Positions 10,767-22,715 of a stretch of 41,638 bases of DNA are shown here, one piece after another; position 1 is the stretch's first letter, and each line of letters begins with the position of its first letter. Below the pieces are notes generated by a model. The model was not told the DNA's origin. It worked only from the letters and a program-made list of their open reading frames with translations, and ran no database searches. The translations under genes and the position numbers were made by a program. The stretch covers positions 180,289-221,926 of the forward strand of contig NMRA01000656.1 of assembly GCA_002633005.1 (NCBI GenBank), read 5' to 3'. The stretch is from Phoronis australis. Taxonomy: Eukaryota > Phoronida > Phoronidae.

Positions 10767-13002
10767 CTGAGGTAACTCACTGAAATTTGAATTACATGAC
10801 AACAGCCTGTTACAGACAGTTGCAGAGTGCTCTAAATAGAACTCTGTCAGACTTGACTAGTACTACACAGCAGTAGAACCAAATATAACCCTGCCAAATC
10901 TATTTTAGTTAGGATTTCTGGAACAGGTCCTCTAATGTTGGTGAAATCGATTAAAAATAGCACTATTGAGGTAAAACAGGGGGCTGAGATCATTAGGCCA
11001 TGTGAGTGTTTAAATTCTCAAGGCTGGTGAGACACATTGTACAAATGAGCAGTCAGCTAAACAACATATTCTTCAAACTGGAATGAATCAAATTAACAGT
11101 GGGTAATCTTCCACTTGTTATGGTCCAAGAACTAAATGCGGGTGTAGTATGGACTGCTAACTCGTACTTTTAAATAATCAAAGCAACTATTTACACCACA
11201 AAATATGAATCAAAACGATGGTTTTGAAAGAAGTTGGTGCATGGGGCTATGGCAAAAATTCAGAATCATTGCACTAGCCACGTTGAGCTATACTCGACTT
11301 TCTGTAAAAATTATCTCACGCCGTGCAGAAAGACTGGAAACAAAAAAGTAATTGCTTATAGCCAAAACGTGTGTCTGGTTTCAACTCAATTACTTCACTT
11401 CAGAAGACAGTTGGTCCAAATCAGTTCCAACAATCTAAAAATGGGGAGTTCATTGAAAACACCAATATGTATCCAATGACAACCATCCATAACTGAACCC
11501 TTTAAACAAACCAACACAACTTCTAAAAAAATGGATTCCAACACCAAGGAATAAAAAGGTTGTCATTATTCCGTTGGTAGCTATGGCACAGATATTAAAA
11601 AATGACATAGTATCTATTTGGTGTTGGTTATCTTTTATGAAAAAACGAAAGATAAAATATCAGGTGTCGGCCACATTATGTAATAAATTAGTGAGATTTC
11701 AAGGCAGCACAGTAAAGAACAAATTGAGACCAGCTACATAAGGGTAAGTGGCCTAAATCGAAACGTTCTTAAAAGATTGCGAGTTTCTAGCAACTTTAGG
11801 GATGACGATCATCAAATCTGTGATTCACCATCTGCTACTAAACTAAGGGAGAGGTTTGTTCTTGATTTGAGGATCTATACTTCTGTTTTCAATGATTTGT
11901 GCGAGATAGTTCAGAACAGATCCGGGATCGTTTTAGAAAAACGTGGCTACAGGTCAACTGACCCAAAAGGGTGCGACATAAATGGGTTAGTTTGAAGGAT
12001 TAATTACAGTGAGCCAATGACGTTGGGTGCACTCTTAAAGCTACCCCTAGATATGCAGTTTTACCATAAATGTACATATTTAAAGCAATGTGCAATTTGA
12101 AATGAATTGTTTCAAAAGATATACAGAATTTAATGGTGCGTTTCGCAGCTGATTCCCCCACAAGCCTAACACCTTTGCAGAGTTCTTCCACCAAGTCTTT
12201 CAACTTAACCATTAACTAATAAATTAATCCTCAGCTGAAGAGCATTGCACAGACCTGGTTCCTTGTGAGAAAAGCAAGATCTACCAAAACCAAGCAATAT
12301 CATGCAAGTGAAAAGCGAGGGTTTTGTGAGTATGCTCGGGATCTTAACATCCTATCCTAGCAAAATGGCGGTCACTGAAGTGATGACTCAACAAGGTTGG
12401 AGTGTTGAATTGTGGGATTGTTTTCTCCATTTTGATTCTACAAGCTACATTTTTTCCCTCAAGTGCAAGATAATGTCTTACAAAACAATGCACTGAAATC
12501 TTTTTTTAACAGAACACCAGGCTCACTCACACCTCACACCCAATAAAACTTGCACTCTTCGTTTTATTGCAGTAATGTTTTGTATGCAGGCACATGTGCC
12601 TAAAGTCAGATATAGACACGGCTGCATGTACAGGCACATGGGCCTAAATGTGCACACAAACGGTACTGTAAGTAATTTCCCAGAATCCTTCACAGATTCA
12701 TGGCATCCGTTTGTTATTGCAATTCTTCACTTATTTAGCAGACCAAATGGAGGACAGTGAAAATTTGTTTTGCTCAATTTCTCAAAAAAAATAAAATTTG
12801 AGGAACATTTTAGTTACGATAATAGACCTAATTCATGCCGACAGGAGGCAGGTTCCAAAACGAGGCTCGCTACGATAGCACTGTTGGCTTATCGGCTCAG
12901 TTGTTTTCCGCGTGGCTCGAATGGCCATAGAGAATATACGGAGACACAACTGTCTGTTTTACAATCCCTAAGGATGTTTCGGAAGTGTTAGGTCGTTGCC
13001 AT
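10767..13002. other. Presumed intron; no supported gene
   Basis: Scattered short open frames without splice support. About 11633-11700 resembles the 178-bp repeat unit at 534-711. Confidence 0.4.
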
Positions 13003-13414
13003 ATGCCGCGACGAAGGAAAATATTTCCGTGTAAAATTCATAAATGTTTTCGGAAAGTTAAATCATATTTTGTCGAATCTCGGTTGCCGAGCATCATAGC
13101 AACGACCGGTGAAACTTCGGGCAGCCAGGCTGTGTTTTCATGACTACGGGTCAAAACATGATGCATTTTTCTTTCCAAATGAACAGAGCCCTCAATCCCT
13201 CGATTTTGGGAGCGAATATCGGCCCTATTCCTCTCTCAAAAATATTGAAAAATCTCGCGAAATTTTGAAAAAGCACAAATTGCTACTTGATACAGCTCTT
13301 ATGAGAGCTTGCAACATGGCGGGGGGTGCTAATGAAGGTGATCGTGAGGTAGATTTTCCCCGCACTCGACGAAAAAAATCCTCCAGTCAGAAGGCACAGG
13401 CACCTTTTCCCTAG
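13003..13414 (+). other. Two overlapping plus-strand small ORFs in a CpG-richer patch
   Basis: An ORF at 13003-13143 (46 residues, starting MPRRRKIFPCKIHKCFRKVK, strongly basic) is followed in another frame by 13109-13414 (101 residues). The second contains DYGSKHDAFFFPNEQSPQSL, then a charged stretch. An internal ATG at 13316 in a good start context (CAACATGGCGG) opens MAGGANEGDREVDFP. The patch is richer in CpG than its surroundings and both frames look protein-like. Possible readings are a frameshifted gene relic, a first exon of a plus-strand gene using a donor near 13337 or 13350, or chance. No family recognised. Confidence 0.25.
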
Positions 13415-14307
13415 GATGAATGAGGCCCCTGAAGAAACATGATAACTATGCTTGCTGTCAAGTTAACAGAAATTGAGCTCTAAAACGAGGTTATGCTTTG
13501 GACGGACAAACTAGTTGCTTTAATTTTAAAATTCAACTTGGTCCAGATTGATATTTGAAACCTAACACATGAAATAGATGTAAGAATTATTAAAACCAAG
13601 AAAGCAAAATTGATGGTCAAATAATTTTTATTTTTAATCATGAACCTGGTTTTTTATTTTAATAAAACTATATTTAATAACATCAATCATTCTTGTAAAT
13701 CAATGACAAATCAACTGTAAGTCCCGGTAGTCCCTACTTAACTACCAGGACCTAGGCTATGCTTGATATAAATATTATTGATCAACAAATTAAACCACAT
13801 GTGACTTGCACGTGACAGCAAAATGTGATGAGCCACCACTGTCAAATATATCTTCAACTCGTCAAAAGTACGAGCAGATGACCTGGTTCGTGTAGAAAGC
13901 ATATTCATCAACAATTTACAAGAAGACACAGCATAATTCCTAATGCGTCATACGATTGCCGCAATTTGGTCATATTTGCTTTTCATGTTTCGAACCTAGT
14001 TTTCCGAAAGAATTATTCGTAGACAACTCTTTGGTGCATTGACTTGTTCTCTAATGCCTTTTTTTACGTCTCTGTGGTTAATTATCGAGACATATTTTAA
14101 GATTTAATACCCAGATTGGACTCGAAAGACCAGCCATTTAACTCATGCAATGTCAACTTCCGCTTTGTATTTTAATGTCTGCCGCGTGAATTAGTTCTAC
14201 AATAGTCTTGGTCTCTAATGTGTAGATGCCACACAACACATTGTGAAGTTACCAAAAATAGAGAAATTACAACTCTGTGAATCATTTTTGTGCGAAATAA
14301 GAGAAGA
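13415..14307. other. Non-coding stretch
   Basis: AT-rich, with A/T runs around 13620-13680. No feature supported. Confidence 0.4.
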
Positions 14308-14484
14308 ATTGACCTATCGCGAACTCCGCCCCCTTGCGGAAAGTCGACAAACAAACAATAAGTTTTACCCGACAATGTATTGTTCGTCGGGTAAAATGGC
14401 AGCTTGGAAACGAAGGTGTGTCAAAAATGCTGTGTTCTGATTGGTCAGTTAAGCTGTCACTCAAAATCCTGGCGATAGGTCAAT
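14308..14484. mobile_element. 177-bp MITE with perfect 13-bp inverted ends and internal hairpin
   Basis: ATTGACCTATCGC (14308-14320) is perfectly matched by its reverse complement GCGATAGGTCAAT (14472-14484). Inside, TTTTACCCGAC (14363-14373) pairs with GTCGGGTAAAA (14386-14396), giving an 11-bp perfect stem with a 12-base loop. There is no coding capacity. This fits a non-autonomous DNA transposon. The target duplication is unclear. Confidence 0.75.
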
Positions 14485-14717
14485 AAGTGTACAGGAGGAC
14501 TTAGTATTAAATAAGAGGTACCACTGAAGAAATACCATATTTTCATCATCTGAAAGGTGATCATCGCCACGGAGGATGTCATGTGGTGTCTCACATCACT
14601 TGAACATATATATTTCTACAGGTAAGAAAGTCGTTTCGCTAGCACCTCGTAGTGAATTTCAAGTTTAGAGGTTTCTCTCTGAACTGAATTCTTCAGTCAA
14701 ACAACACTAGGCTGACT

Positions 14718-14786
14718 GGAGGAGAGAGAGAGAGAGTGCGTGTGCGTGTGTGTGTGCGTGCGTGTGTGTGTGTGTGTGTGTGTGTT
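14718..14786. repeat. Compound (GA)n-(TG)n microsatellite
   Basis: GGAGAGAGAGAG is followed by interrupted TGCG/TGTG units and a pure TG tract. Confidence 0.95.
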
Positions 14787-16731
14787 AATTGGACCAGCTG
14801 ATGGCTAATAACACATACCACTCCTGACTAGTCATTAACAGTAATTAAACTCAGTATGAGAATGTCCAACTTTATTATTTTAACATGTTGCCATGGCGAT
14901 GCATGCTGGCCCATTTACTAAGATCACTGCAGTAGTCAGTTTGGGGAACACCATAATGCCTGAATTGGAAAAATTGTTAAATCAAACTGTTTACTTGTCA
15001 GATGTGCAATAGCTACTCCAGTGATGAGTAACAGTCCATATTTTCAAGACAACACTACCAACCAGCGCACACCTTTTATCATTTTGTTCTCAATTAAATA
15101 CGACAGATCTGCCTGTTTTTCAGAACCCAAACAAACTGACCTCCACAAATCCAAGGTACACAAGTTAACTTCATCTCTAGAATTTTAAATTTTTATTCCT
15201 CATTACATTTACCAACCTGCGCATTAAACTCATCAAAAATTCATTTAATTCCAGTTCAGTCAACCTCTTTTACATTAGGTTTTCTAAAACATCAATGAGT
15301 TTTGTCGAAATGCGTCTTTCTTCGCCAAAGTTGAGGTAAAATAAAGACAGAAATCAAATTTACAAAAGAATATCATAGGAAATTCAACCACGTTTTGCTA
15401 AATAACTTCGCTGATTTTCGACAAGACTAGGATTTGATGAACAACTTTTTTGAAAAGTGCTGTACTTCACCATTAAGAAAGTGTTAGGTTTTTAGTTTTA
15501 AAGCTAAGTTTGATACATAAAAACAAAAAAAAACTTCACGGAATCTAAAAAGGGGCAACAGTCAATTGTCTTCAAAATAAGAAATACGATTCTACATACA
15601 CCTGTAAGCCTGTGCAAACAGTCTTATCACAAAAAACATAAAGTGCTTTTTAGGCACATAAAGCCACAAAGATAAAAACATAAATCACGCCAAGCCCACC
15701 AACATAAAAACCAAGAGAATCTGCAAAGATTAACCACAAAATCTACCAACAAAAATGACCACAACATTCCTGTGTCAAATATTTCGCATTACTATATAAG
15801 CTGGCAGACACAAACGGTTCCTAATTTAAAATCTAATTTGTGCTTTTGGCATTGTCAGGATGTCTAATTATGTTGACTCTGATATTAAATGTCCTTAAAA
15901 AAATGCTCGGCATACAAAACTGCTCTTAAAAATTTGCCTGTTATTGAAAAGTTCTTCTAAAACGGAGAACAATGAATATATCCATGGGCAATACCATAGA
16001 TTCCACGAAGCACAGATTTTCAATATTCTGAAGAAACAACATCATCAGTGCATGAAAAAATATGCCAAAAGGAAACGGGTGAATTCTTGTCTCACTACAA
16101 GAAACCTTCAAACACTTCCTGACTTTTAAACGCATTAATTCCAGGTCAAGTTCAAATAACATGCCCAGACCTATCAATCAGATGGAAGCAACCAGCCTTC
16201 GAGTCATTAACAGGATTTCCACTGTGTAGGAGGCTTCAGGTAAAACTAATACAGGCAAAGTTTTGGTTGTGCCAAGTCAACTCCTTGATCAAACGTTATT
16301 GAAAATTTCAGTGTAGCCAGTAAAGCAAGATGGTCCTACCCTAATTTAGAATTTGCCTCCAGGGCCTGAGCTCCACTACCAGGTTATCAATTACACTGGA
16401 TCACACCAGTATTTTTCTTTGTTTATTTTGAGACAGTTAGTAGGGTCAACATTGGATAGTTGGCAAGGTCTTCCACATTCATACTCATTGAAGGACAGAA
16501 CAAAAGGGGATTTTCAAAAGTGGCCGTGAGTAGCCAAACACTTTGAATTTCAAAACGTGACAAAGCAAAATTTTTGGACGGTAAAATTCTTCAGTTTGGG
16601 AGATCATACGACATACAAATGGAATTTATTTTATTTTGCCAAAACTCTCAGCAAAGGTAACTTTTCCAGAAATTAATAAACATTTTTAGGATCAAACTAC
16701 AGCACACGTCGAAAGTTTCAGACAAAATTAC
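14787..16731. other. Presumed intron
   Basis: AT-rich with no supported coding segment. Overlapping opposite-strand ORFs at 15941-16177 lack splice context. Confidence 0.4.
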
Positions 16732-17011
16732 CCGGAATTCCCCCCATCGTGACGGCTAGGCAGAAGCCAAATTCATTGTCAAAGTGGTTTTCCCTTGTAA
16801 ACCAGAACGTAGTGGAGTTAACAGGAAAGTTAATAAGGTGGGTATGCCTTTGTGTAATAATAATTTTGTCCCCATAGCAGTTATCACCAGTCACTTTGCT
16901 GAATTTGTCATCACAACTTGGTAGTAACATTTCATCTGATTTCTTTTGTCTTCTACGTAGTAAACATAGGTTAAATCTTGTAGCATTTTTGCAGTGATGT
17001 TGAGTACACTT
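16732..17011 (-). CDS. Candidate cysteine-containing internal exon, unknown domain
   Basis: On the minus strand a strong acceptor (TTTATTAAATTTTCAG, ending at 17012) opens a 280-bp frame with no stop. A GTAATT donor is available at 16731 (phase 0 to 1); otherwise the frame ends in TGA at 16718. The peptide begins KCTQHHCKNATRFNLCLLRR (C-x4-C-x7-C, zinc-finger-like). It continues through CDDKFSKVTGDNCYGDKIII, then FDNEFGFCLAVTMGG. The GDKIIIT strand has a diverged counterpart in the open segment at 20085-20388. I cannot assign a family: beta-strand patterns like this occur in Ig domains and in STAND NTPases, and no P-loop is visible. It phase-fits 19064-19144 upstream. Confidence 0.4.
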
Positions 17012-19063
17012 CTGAAAATTTAATAAATGTCTGTTTTAACAATCATTTTTGTTCCAAAAAGAATTTTTATCGCAACTTAAAAAAGATAATGACCTATTCT
17101 TTTTTAATTAGCACACACACAACAACTGAAGGATGCGAAAGTTCAATTAAGTTGAAAAAGTGATCAAGAAAACAGTAATACGACAAAGTCCATAAACAAA
17201 ATTTCACTGAGGTGTTTCAAATCCTTCAAATTAAAGCAAGAATGTCAAGTGTAAAATAATACGCAGATGTACAACCCTGTGAATCAGGTTAGCACAAAAG
17301 CAAAATCATTATTTTAGCAAAAAAATTCTTAAATTTAAGAAACAAAATATAATTTTCTGTTTTATTCATAAAGCAATGCTTCCAATTTTGAGTTTTGCAC
17401 CATAGTAAGAAAAATGCACCTAAAGACTCCATGGTGTACCAAATGACCCCAAATGTTAGGGATTGCAAATTGCTTACGTCTAATGTTTTGAAATATTTTG
17501 TACATCGATAATCATATTAAAACCTCTTGAAAACTGAAAAATGGGCAATTTAGGGAATTCAGGGATACATTTCTATTCGAAATCCATGAGCTTCTTCGTG
17601 CTGGAAGAAAAGCAACCCATCACAATATATCTGAAGAGTTTGTTTTATTGAACATCACAAGTGAGTCTGTGAACATGATTTGAAAAACAACCTTGAGGAA
17701 AGGTCGTTCAATCATGACACCTTATCACTGACACTACGCAAATTAGGAACTGCAAAACAAAGGTAATAAGCGGATCGCACTATGGTTATCAACCCTGAAG
17801 TTCGTGGTGGTAATTAACTCCATAGAAAAAATCCTTGATCTGTTATCTTATTTCTGAGAACTTGAACTTATGATGAGACAAACACAGCAATAGGAAGGCA
17901 GTATAGTTACAGTAAAACATGTTCACAGACACTTCTAACTGCAAAAAGACTGGGCAAATCCAGACTTTCGTTTGCAAGCAATACACCAATTATATGCAGA
18001 ATAACTAATTTGGATTATGAACCAGAGACACCATATTAGCAACAACAAACACAATCGTTTAAACACGTATGTTTTTATCTGGAATTCAGCTTGATTTTTT
18101 TTTAATACATGGAACATTAACACTCCACATGTTTACAATACACTACGAACCCCCCTCCCCCCAATGGGGTTAACTCACAGACTACATCAGCTTAGGGTTT
18201 ACTATGTAGCAAACTCCTGAGTTTCTCGGGTTTAAATTTGGCAACTTAATACTTGACATCATCCACGCTGTATGAGTAGCCCTAAATAGTCGGAGAGGGG
18301 AGAAGGGACAGTCATTCAAAGAGTCCCAAAGTTTATTGACCAAAATATTTCAAGAGCTGAATGTACATATATGGCAAGGAGTTGTGCCCCATGTCCATAA
18401 GAAATTACCAGGGCCTGAGGTCTAATCTTTCTCTACTCTAAACTTGCCTCGAAAATTGATGAATTGCATGGCAGGCTTCAAGTAAACGTACAAATAACGC
18501 AGCATAATTGGTTAAGTTTTCTTGTCTGAGTAGACTCCAAGTTCGGATATCAGTTCCTGTGCCTCGTGTAACTTTCATTAAATGCATTAATAACATGCAA
18601 GTGAAAACAGGTCAGACGTCGTGATTCGCCAGTTATGCATAGCAATATAACGCAAAGACCAACGTGCCTTCTTACCAAACTCATCAGAAGATGACACAAT
18701 GGAAAATCTCGCCAATTTAAGGAAGACTTTGAACAACAAGTGTGTTCACATTTTTTCATAAACCATCACATAGTGTCAACGTAACTTTACCATTTTAAGT
18801 TACGGACAACAGCTACGATCAGACAATATTTGAGAAATTGTAGCATTCACAACAATGGTCGAAGCCCTTGATAAATGAAAAAGAGCAATTCTAGCAATTA
18901 TTCTAGCGCAAAATTTGTTAGATTTTACAGTAGTCTCACTGAATGCATCCCAAAGAACAACACCATACTCTGAAGGTTTCCCAAGAGACCCATTTATCTG
19001 TTAGTTAACAGGTCATGAATTTCATTCAATATTTTTTCAATTTTGTTTACATTAAAATCTTAC
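17012..19063. other. Presumed intron
   Basis: No supported feature. A 51-bp candidate exon at 18676-18726 on the minus strand is open in more than one frame and was not accepted. Confidence 0.4.
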
Positions 19064-19144
19064 CAGTTGAGTCATGCATGCACGGTCATTCAACTTAGCA
19101 GCAGCGCGAGCAGAGACTCTTTTTTTCAAGCAATCATTGCTAAG
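19064..19144 (-). CDS. Candidate second coding exon of the Ser-rich gene (27 codons)
   Basis: On the minus strand GATTCAG precedes 19144 and a donor CTG|GTAAGATTT follows 19064. The 81-bp segment is phase 0 to 0, matching the phase-0 donor of the big exon at 22716. It encodes a basic, Ala-rich, helix-like peptide starting LSNDCLKKRVSARAAAKLND. This is the best candidate for the next exon after the 1057-codon exon. Its family is unrecognised and the exon is short. Confidence 0.4.
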
Positions 19145-19379
19145 CTGAATCACGCTAACATTTGAAAGACCTTCATTTCAATCTGGCATGGATCCAGATC
19201 GAATATTCAGACGACCACATTCTACTAAAGTATTCTGTCATTCATAGACCCTAGTCCATAAATGCATCCTATATGTTAAACATTTACGAGTCTCTCATGC
19301 ATTCAAGGGTCATGCATCCACAATGTCAGTGAAACAACTTCAAAATGTTTAACTCAGAACGATGCTCTGTTGTACAAAA

Positions 19380-19545
19380 CCCAACCTGCACAGGATTCTT
19401 TAAAAGGGGTCAGATAAAGGATTTTAAAAAGGGGGTCCAAGTCAACTATTTGAAAATTCTAGACTTGACGTCACAAAAATCAAGGGAAAAAGGGGGGGTC
19501 TGGAACCCCTTGACCCCCCCTACCCACCAGATCCGCTTATGCTGT
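19380..19545. mobile_element. G/C-run-rich repeat, probable MITE relic
   Basis: The segment alternates AGGGGG and CCCCCC runs and ends in AGATCCGCTTATG. The reverse complement (GCGGATCTGGTGGG) resembles the end of the element at 27797-27945 (GGCGGATCCAGG). This suggests an old copy of a related short element, with no clear opposite end. Confidence 0.35.
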
Positions 19546-20084
19546 AGAGTATTTGATTTCATGACAGTCCTCAGGACTGTGGAATTAAATCATCTGTATC
19601 AAGCATTTGAGGAATGAGGACGGTGCTGTCCTGAAAAAAAATGTCTCCGAAGTTGACATGAATAAAAAGTCAAATGGCTAATTTGTCGTTTTCGCCCTGG
19701 TCCCGCAAGTGACAGATTATCCAAGGTGTGTAGAGGGGTCCTCCTCAATGAATCCGCCTAAGGGTCAGTGGCATCCCTTGGGTGGTATAGATTCTCGTCA
19801 CCCACGTGGAAAACAACAGTGCCCAGACTCTTATAAAAGCAAAAATTTTTGAAGGACAGGTATGTTTAGCTACACAACTAGCCCCCGTCACAACCAATTA
19901 AACTCCAACGTCACCCACATTTTATCTGTCGGTTGACACAACAGAAAATTGAAACTCAACTGGAATTACAAAATTCATGTACTAGGTATTTGAACAATCA
20001 CACTGTGGGGAGTTTTTATGTATTAAGTTTTGGAATAAATACATTGAAATGGTGTACCAAAAATCCAGTTTGCTTAAGAAATTA

Positions 20085-20388
20085 CTAATCTTCCAATACT
20101 TCAAACTCGTTGCATAGATTTTCAAACTCGACGCAAGTAAGCCAAATTTGACGCAGTAATGAATCACAACAGGTTGTGGAGAACACCGTGACACTGACTT
20201 TGTCCCCAAACCAGTTATTGCAAATATCAGTCTTAGTTTCACAATCATCACCAATGATTCTATCCACCTCATTGTTCAGAGTTACAATGGTGCTCCCCTC
20301 TGGCCATGACCAAAGAGGCATTGGAATACCATTTTTAGGGCTATCATGAAGGTTTGCACTTAGAAAATTGCGGTAGCCATATTGACAA
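20085..20388 (-). other. Open coding-like segment, unknown protein
   Basis: On the minus strand about 100 codons are open from a possible acceptor (TTCTGGTTTAACTAAG, ending at 20389) to TAG at 20085. The translation looks protein-like: CQYGYRNFLSANLHDSPKNG, later SWPEGSTIVTLNNEVDR, then DDCETKTDICNNWFGDKVSV. The C...NNWFGDKVSVT stretch parallels C...DNCYGDKIIIT in the candidate exon at 16732-17011, so the two may be diverged copies of one exon. I found no convincing donor, so this may be a decayed exon or a final exon. Confidence 0.3.
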
Positions 20389-21654
20389 CTTAGTTAAACC
20401 AGAAGTGTCATTCGTTCCTCATTTAAACTTTGTTACTAATTTTAACTCTTCGATCCCCCTATGCCAGATGACCGCATATGGATTTTGCTATCTATTGTTT
20501 AACTTGCGAGATGGGCGTAAGCACGTCGCATGGTTATTGCCTATGGGACACTACCATTGTTTTCCTTTGTTGCGTCTTTGTTGGATATAACATGATACAA
20601 GTCGCATGAATTTCGTACCTTGGGCTCACATGTGGTTACCATTATCTTTATTATAAAGAAAAACAAAATGAACAATGGATACGCCTATCCACCGATATCT
20701 ATGCGACAAGCTTGCGACCTAGTTTCCCGTCGGCGAAGCTCGTTCCAAATCCCGTTTCCCTTGGTCTTCTTGCTTGCAGTCAGTGGCACACTAGTGGGAG
20801 GTAGTACGCCCATACGAGGAATGGCAGTGACTGGGACGGGTGGCACAAAGGATAAAAATTAGTGGAGGAGACAGGTGCAAACGGCCAGTGTAGTAAAAAA
20901 TTTGGAGTCAGTGTAAAAGTGGTAGTAACTGGCCAGGTTCCGGTGGAAAATTAATAACATTTTCGTTACCTAAGTATCCATTTGTTTGTTGAAACCTACT
21001 ATTGCTTTACTGTGTCTTCTTAAGTTATGTACTGCAGTAACCATCAAATAGTGTTTTGAAAAGAAGTCGAAATTCACAACAACGACTGAAGCCTTTGAAA
21101 AAAATCCGAAAGGGTAACTGTACCGACTACTTGTGTAAAAAATTGGTGAAGTTTTACAGGATGCGCAGACGGGGAGACCCTGGTTAGCACACCTGAGCTA
21201 ATTTACTGTTGCATGATTTATGTTATGAGAACATATTTAGAATGAACTACCTGGACATCTGCTGATAAGGGTCTACCAGTGATCTGTGTAGGTACAAGAT
21301 AAGGCATGGATGTGGCTTACACAACCATGGAGATTTCAGGGATATAATGACAAGCAGGCTTATGACACCTGTGCACTGCTTCCTAAATGGCTTTGCACAG
21401 CCAGGATGAACGACTTCAGCAGGGAAAGGTTGGTTTTTCAAACCGTAAGCACAGATATGTTACAATATAATGCTTCTTCAATTCTGCGTGACACAATATG
21501 TAGAACTATGAAAATTAGTCTGCGAAATTTCACAACAAAAATAAATTTGAAAACTTACTGCACCGTTGGTATCATAGCACGGTCATCGCAAAATGTGTGT
21601 TAAAAGCAGTGCTCTCATGTGCGCCAGAAAAATGAAAAATGACATTTTCAATAA
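20389..21654. other. Presumed intron
   Basis: No supported feature. The plus-strand open segments at 20354-20590 and 20620-20862 lack splice or composition support. Confidence 0.4.
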
Positions 21655-21700
21655 ATGCTGCATTCCTCCGGGCTAACGCCCGAAACGTCCACATTTTTAT
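21655..21700 (+). ncRNA. Hammerhead-like (penelope/retrozyme type) remnant
   Basis: GGGCTAACGCCCGAAACGTC (21670-21689) has the stem II hairpin (GGGC-TAAC-GCCC), the GAAAC core strand and the GTC typical of minimal hammerhead ribozymes in penelope-like elements and retrozymes. The partner core strand CTGANGA is absent: CTGCATTCCTC stands in its place. The ribozyme therefore looks inactive, or only its 3' half is left. The flanks show no reverse transcriptase. Confidence 0.4.
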
Positions 21701-22715
21701 TATTAAACACCCTGCTCAGCTTGGCACCCACCCCACATTTACAAAATCCATAAAATTGCCAGTGTTTTTGTGAACACCCAAGATTCTTAACTAACAAACA
21801 ATTGGTTTCCGAGCCATCTTACCATATTTGGATGGGAAGGTACCCACTTTTTAGAGAATGAGATGAGAAATAGTTCTTTTGGCTCATGCGCATTCCAATA
21901 AGATTGTAATTGTGGCCAGAAAATGGATAATTTTTCACTTATTTCACACAAAAATAACTAATGCTAAAATTCTCATTTTTCCATTTTTCAACGGCTGATT
22001 ACTTTACTACAAATAATGGAAACTTTTCAAAAATTTGTTGACGCCTTACACAGTACAAATCAGGGTAGTTGTCTTTAATCTTCATTTTTGAATAAATTGA
22101 GAAAATAGAATTTCATTGATCGGCAATATTGTGTGCTAAATAAGTGAAAAATACTGTAGACATCTGTGCGAGTGAAATGCCGTACATGAAACTACGCATC
22201 CTTGATGTCTCAAACATTTGCTTTTAGACATCCATGGTTGGCTCAACACCCCATGACCAACCAACTCATTTTTGAATTTGCCAATTTAAGTACCCTGTGT
22301 GTTACTGTTAACAGAGGAGTACAGAACAATATTCCACATTTTACTACATGCTCAGTCAACACAACTAGGGTAGTAAACCAATGTAATGTTCTGCAAGAAC
22401 TAAACTTTTGTTGCTTCACCCAAGCTCCCCAGCAAAGAAACTTCATGGTTAGATGCCAATTCACAAACAGGCAGGATAAGAATTGTGCAATTGTGGTCTT
22501 AGTGTGTGTAACTAAAACAAAACTTGATGTCTGTAGAACTGTTAAAGGTTAGTTTGAAAACTTTCTAGACTTTAAATTTCATTACTAAAGTTCTACATTT
22601 TCTCGTCAAACTAAATTTAAGCTGAAAATGATTTAAAAAAGAACAACCCCCATTCACTGTCACAACCATGCCACACATTTCATTCGAGAAACAGAAACTT
22701 GAATAAGAAACTTAC
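21701..22715. other. Intron 3' of the large Ser-rich exon
   Basis: The minus-strand intron that starts with GTAAGT at 22715. A 116-codon plus-strand ORF at 22202-22552 overlaps an antisense ORF and has no supporting context. Confidence 0.45.

Noticed and set aside
18676-18726. 51-bp minus-strand candidate exon with GTAAGA donor
   Set aside because: Open in more than one frame with no way to choose; the acceptor is weak and the neighbour is only 340 bp away.
22202-22552. 116-codon plus-strand ORF
   Set aside because: Overlaps an antisense ORF, lies in the intron right after the big exon, and has no domain, splice or start-context support.
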